From: Eutreptiella sp. 'Long Island Sound 2002'
Taxonomy: Eukaryota; Euglenozoa; Euglenophyceae; Eutreptiales; Eutreptiaceae
Assembly (NCBI GenBank): GCA_964036045.1
Contig: OZ038379.1
Coordinates: 72,931,992-72,995,991 of the forward strand
DNA: 64,000 nt
Direction of reading: 5' to 3'
The translations under genes and the position numbers were made by a program. Below the pieces are notes generated by a model, which worked only from the letters and a program-made list of their open reading frames with translations, did no database searches and was not told the DNA's origin. This document shows, one piece after another, positions 60,169 through 64,000 of the stretch; within the stretch, counting starts at the first letter, position 1, and each line of letters opens with the position of its first letter.

Positions 60169-60225
<57 letters not shown>
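60079..60225. repeat. (TA)n tract 8
   Basis: About 150 bp of TACATA/TA repeat. It is the last TA tract and the right border of the element cluster. Confidence 0.95.
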
Positions 60226-60227
<2 letters not shown>

Positions 60228-60274
60228 CTCCTTCTTTTCTTGAGCCTCATTTTGTTTTCTGCTGACCTTGCAAT

Positions 60275-60506
60275 CCGCTTCATAGCGGGGGGCAAAATCA
60301 CAAGTGGCCCACAAGTGGGCAAGGTGGCTAAATAACCCCTGCCACCTGGGGGGTCTCCACCGCTTCACAGCGGGGGGCGGAATCAGAAGTGGCCCACAAG
60401 TGGGCAAGGTGGCTACATAACCCCTGCCGCCTAGGGGGTCCCCACCGCTTCACAGCGGGGGGCAGAATCAGAAGTGGCCCACAAGTGGGCAAGGTGGCTG
60501 GCTACC
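60275..60506 (+). repeat. 85-bp tandem repeats, 2.7 units
   Basis: Units start with CCGCTTCACAGCGGGGGGC at 60275, 60360 and 60445. Each contains GTGGCCCACAAGTGGGCAAGG and, except the last, AACCCCTGCC. CCGCT/AGCGG at the unit start can form a short stem. The last unit breaks off at GGTGGCTGGCTACC. Confidence 0.9.
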
Positions 60507-60529
60507 TAGTAACCTGATAAAGAAAAAAA

Positions 60530-60715
60530 TTTTCACTAGGATCTGAAACCTAGCAAAAACAAAACCTTTTTTTTACCAGGTTCCGAAACCTAGTGAAAAA
60601 AATGCTATTTTTTTACTAGGTTCCCAATACCTAGTAGAAACTAGTGAACCTAGTAAACTGTTACGTAGTAAAAAAACTTTGAAAAGTTTTTTTACTAGGT
60701 TTCACTACAGACCCG
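60530..60715. repeat. ACTAGGTT/AACCTAGT-rich A/T-run region with a hairpin
   Basis: AACCTAG and CTAGGTT words alternate with A- or T-runs at least eight times in both orientations. At 60666-60697, TAGTAAAAAAACTT and AAGTTTTTTTACTA form a perfect 14-bp stem with loop TGAA. No coding capacity. Confidence 0.7.
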
Positions 60716-60946
60716 CCTTGTGCACACTACCACATGGTAGAGAGATGGTTTACCCACCCCTATGCACACCATCTTTGGTCTAGGAGATGGTTCCTTGCAC
60801 CTACACGCACCAGCAAAGGGCACAGAGATGGATTCCCCGGATTAGCACAGCGCAGAGCAGGATGGCGGAATGAGCCCTTCACCTACCCTTTGCAGCCATA
60901 TGACACCGCCCTTCCTAAGCGACTCGATTATCCTATTACACCTCCT
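60716..60946. other. Unassigned stretch before the gap
   Basis: GAGATGG words recur three times (near 60742, 60784, 60825) with similar spacing. Otherwise I see nothing that supports a gene. Confidence 0.3.
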
Positions 60947-61146
60947 NNNNNNNNNNNNNNNNNNNNNNNNNNNNNNNNNNNNNNNNNNNNNNNNNNNNNN
61001 NNNNNNNNNNNNNNNNNNNNNNNNNNNNNNNNNNNNNNNNNNNNNNNNNNNNNNNNNNNNNNNNNNNNNNNNNNNNNNNNNNNNNNNNNNNNNNNNNNNN
61101 NNNNNNNNNNNNNNNNNNNNNNNNNNNNNNNNNNNNNNNNNNNNNN
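60947..61146. other. Assembly gap (200 N)
   Basis: A run of N of a round length, so the true distance is unknown. The composition differs on the two sides. Confidence 1.
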
Positions 61147-64000
61147 GACTAAGTCTATTCCCACTTGATCACTCAATGGCGGAGGGGCCTGTTGTGGCAG
61201 GTTAGGGGGCTCGTACATCCCAGGCACAAAGAGCTGGCTGGGTGAAATGCACCTGGTTTGGCAGCTGCAGGCTGCTGAGTTCCCCGTGCTGTAGGTTCCC
61301 TTCCCTTATGAGGCCCAACTAGGACACTGGGGTGGCACAGGTGACAATGCAAACCTGACAGCACAAGAACACCCCTAAATAGGGCTCTCCACATGCAATT
61401 TGCAGCTGAGCTGCCCCAATTGGGGGCGTTTAATTTACCCCTTTCGAACTCAATTTTCACCCAAACAAAGGCAAAACTGTGTGTCCCGTTATAGCCCTCA
61501 AAACCCTTCTTGGCACCATGTTAGGGATGATGAGTCAAAACAGGGCTGCCAGTGGCACTTAAGTATTGCCAAGAGGCAGCTCCTTGCAACGCCCGCCGTG
61601 AAAAAGAGTATCAGAAGGTGCTGTAAAAATGGGTCAGCATTGTCGGATCCTAATAAAGAAATCATGCTTGCTGCAGAGTACCAAAATCAATGCCTGTCAA
61701 CTGCACATCCACCTGACAGAAATGGTTCACCAGGCGAGCAATACTAGAGGTGCGACCGATTCATTCTCGTTCCCGCTTCATTGTCCAGGCGTGATTTAGA
61801 CACCCAACCAATGCATTACTTCCAAATGGTGTGGTTGTTGGGCCACGGACATCACATCACTCTTGGGTCCACACAAAGAGATGAGGAACATTCTACAGCT
61901 ACCCAAGCCTTCACGTACACTACACACTTCCTCTCCACTCATGTGCCTGATGCGCCTAAGTTATAAGCTATCACCAGGGGATTGGGAACATGCACAACAT
62001 ACAAGGCACAATTTCGGTTTGCAAATGAAAAACATTCAGCAAGAGCCCTCTTTAGTGTGACACGCTTCACACACGACGAAGATGTGAACTGGTCATGGTC
62101 AGGGTCACAATCGTGACAAGTGTCCTCAAGGAATTTGTACAGTAGACTACACTTGTTCCTAATTACCGGCCAATGAAGAAATGTGTCTTGTGGTGTGGAA
62201 AATGGTAACCTACTAGCACAACAGTACGAACCATAAATGATACAACCAACGAGGTTGTGATCCCTAAATGCTGCGTGACGGTTGTCAAGATCTTGAAAGC
62301 ATCATGCTTTCTTCACCACCAACAGTATAGTGTTAAACATGCCCAGTTCTAACCCAAGAGATGCTCAGTCCGAATCCTTCACCGTGTACGTGTCAGCATT
62401 GCAAAACACTTACCACATCGCGCACAACGCATGATACAAGCTTTTTCTACACCTTCCAATCCAAATGCATAGCCTTGTGATCATCATCTGTCAACCACAA
62501 TGTGTTGTTAGAAATCCATTATGAATGCAAGATGATCCTTGGTGCAATACACAAATTACTCCCTTGATCTCACGATGGTGATATTGTTGCTCAAAGGCAC
62601 AAAGACAGCGTGCATAGTGAAGGATTCTTTGAAAAAAAAAACCTCTCATTGGCTCAATGAACAACATGTCATGGATATCATGCCTTGTGGTACCATCATG
62701 ATCCTAACAGGACCATGCTATCAGGATTCTGCCAAGGGTAACACATTTTTTGTACATGTTGTCAAGACCAAGTAGCCATCAATATTTACATAGGTAGCAC
62801 TATTGTCAAGATCTTGACTGCACGTTTTCGTGCAAAAAACACATGCATGCAAATGGAAGCTCCGTGTGAAGATGAACCGTGAGCTGGTATCTCAATCCGT
62901 TGCGTTGGGACCTTAGAATCCAACCAACTAGAACAGCCTACGTAGATGAAGTACATTGAAAGCAAGTCCACGAGTTTGACTACCAAAGCAACTTTTTTGC
63001 CTTGTGCCATGCATGCGGTAGGAGACAGCATGTGCTTGTCCAAGTGTTGTGGTTCATTGCGAATTGTCACCCTCAAAAAGCTCCTCTCAGTCCACCTTGG
63101 GCAGCCACCGCCATCACAGTCCAAGAAGCCCAGAAAGCGCATGCTGCACGGGGAGTCAAGCCAACCACGCTCGCAGAAGGCGGCACAAGAACAAAGAACA
63201 TAGACAAGCGCAAAGAACGTAGAAGCCACTTTGGCGGGGAGTTTAAGAGGCCCAACTAGGACACCCGAAAAGGGCCCAAGAACGCCCACACGTGGGGTGA
63301 TTGGAAACCTTCTTGGGGAGGGTGAAACGGAGGTGCCCCTCGACGGTGGCAAGTTGAATGCTTGTAGCATGTGTAAAATCACACGTTGGCAACTCAGCCA
63401 TGTGTGGACCAAACCATGTGGTGTGGTTAGGAAGGCAACGTTGCATGCCATGCAACGTGGCTTGCAAATAATGGTGTTTTGTAGTGGTTTTTGGTTGGTG
63501 CAAGAGAATTTGCACATGAGAATGTGCAAATGGAAGACATGTGTTCACTAGCTGTTGGGAGCTTGGCAATTCTCTGTCACTAGTACAACATTTTATTTTG
63601 AATAAAATGATACTGTTGTTAAGATCCTAACACTAGGTGCAATCCAAGGTATCTTGACATTACTGCACACTCTCCCCGTGACAGTGTCATGATCGTGACA
63701 ATCAAGAGTACCTTGCAACAGCTACACGTCCTCGTTGTGATAATATCAGGAGTGTGACAAGCCTCCAAATGCATCTAGAAAATAAGGCATATTGTTAGGA
63801 TCATGCCACTATGCCACTTTGCTAGTGTCAAGATCCTAACAACACACCACTCTTGTATAAAGATGATGACAGTTTCTGGGAAACTCCAAACATGGAAACA
63901 TAGGCGTATTACGGCATGGCAAGCATTGTCACCTTTAGCATCTCAACAACAAAATGGCATGTGTCATATTGTACCAAAATCAATGCATGTCTATTGCACA
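61147..64000. other. Unassigned, AT-richer DNA with dispersed palindromic GATC words
   Basis: About 2.85 kb of visibly lower GC content than the LINE cluster. Short open frames on both strands have no recognisable domain, and none is supported as a gene. GTCAAGATCTTGAC-like words (variants GTTAAGATCCTAAC, GTCATGATCGTGAC) recur near 62285, 62698, 62807, 63619, 63688 and 63828. GAGTTTAAGAGGCCCAACTAGGACAC near 63239-63264 resembles GAGGCCCAACTAGGACAC at 61309-61326, a short direct repeat 1.9 kb apart. Confidence 0.5.
63508..63531. other. Perfect 10-bp hairpin
   Basis: ATTTGCACAT (63508-63517) and ATGTGCAAAT (63522-63531) pair around the loop GAGA. It lies in the unassigned right end. No terminator or RNA gene context is visible. 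Confidence 0.5.

Noticed and set aside
60275-60506. CRISPR array
   Set aside because: The units are contiguous 85-bp repeats without spacers, and the setting is eukaryotic.
62786-63529. 247-codon minus-strand frame in the right-hand segment
   Set aside because: No domain, no homologous copy in the window and overlapping plus-strand frames of similar quality; not supported as a gene.

Overview
The window is eukaryotic, very GC-rich and almost entirely made of transposable elements. There is no compact gene layout and there are no ribosome-binding sites. The coding matter is non-LTR retrotransposon (LINE) protein with apurinic-type endonuclease (EN), reverse transcriptase (RT), RNase H and zinc-binding motifs. 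A GC-rich alga or another lineage near the base of the plants would fit, but the sequence alone does not settle the taxon. The last 3 kb, beyond a 200-base N gap, has a different and more AT-rich composition, so the scaffold could be chimeric there.

Layout. Eight elements lie end to end, separated by eight (TA)n tracts: LINE-A copy 1 (1-9637, +, cut by the window edge); TIR-D copy 1 (9961-11310); LINE-B copy 1 (11512-27690, -); LINE-B copy 2 (27916-36840, +, 5'-truncated); LINE-A copy 2 (37665-48347, -); LINE-A copy 3 (48501-56942, +, no ORFs, minisatellite interior); TIR-D copy 2 (57461-58700, inverted); TIR-E (58861-60078, with a small Cys-rich reading frame). Then follow 85-bp tandem repeats, an ACTAGGTT-rich hairpin stretch, the N gap and unassigned DNA.

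How the parts work together. LINE-A reads as a zinc-ribbon N-terminal protein, EN, RT, RNase H and a C-terminal zinc knuckle, about 2,470 codons in all. LINE-B is larger, about 4,470 codons, largely in one frame. It has His-rich repeats, a CCCH finger, a Ulp1-like cysteine protease, a C2H2-like finger, EN, RT, RNase H, a CCHC knuckle and a last Cys/His cluster. Every copy carries stops or frameshifts, so none looks autonomous here. The two LINE-B copies are damaged in different domains. Both LINE families and both TIR elements abut (TA)n, so (TA)n looks like a shared integration target. A centromere-like LINE cluster is a possible but unproven context.

The points most worth following are the shared (TA)n target, the 16-kb protease-bearing LINE-B, a LINE-derived composite whose ORFs are replaced by a VNTR, tRNA T-arm-like mini-structures in the LINE-A leader, and breaks at identical sites in both copies of each LINE.
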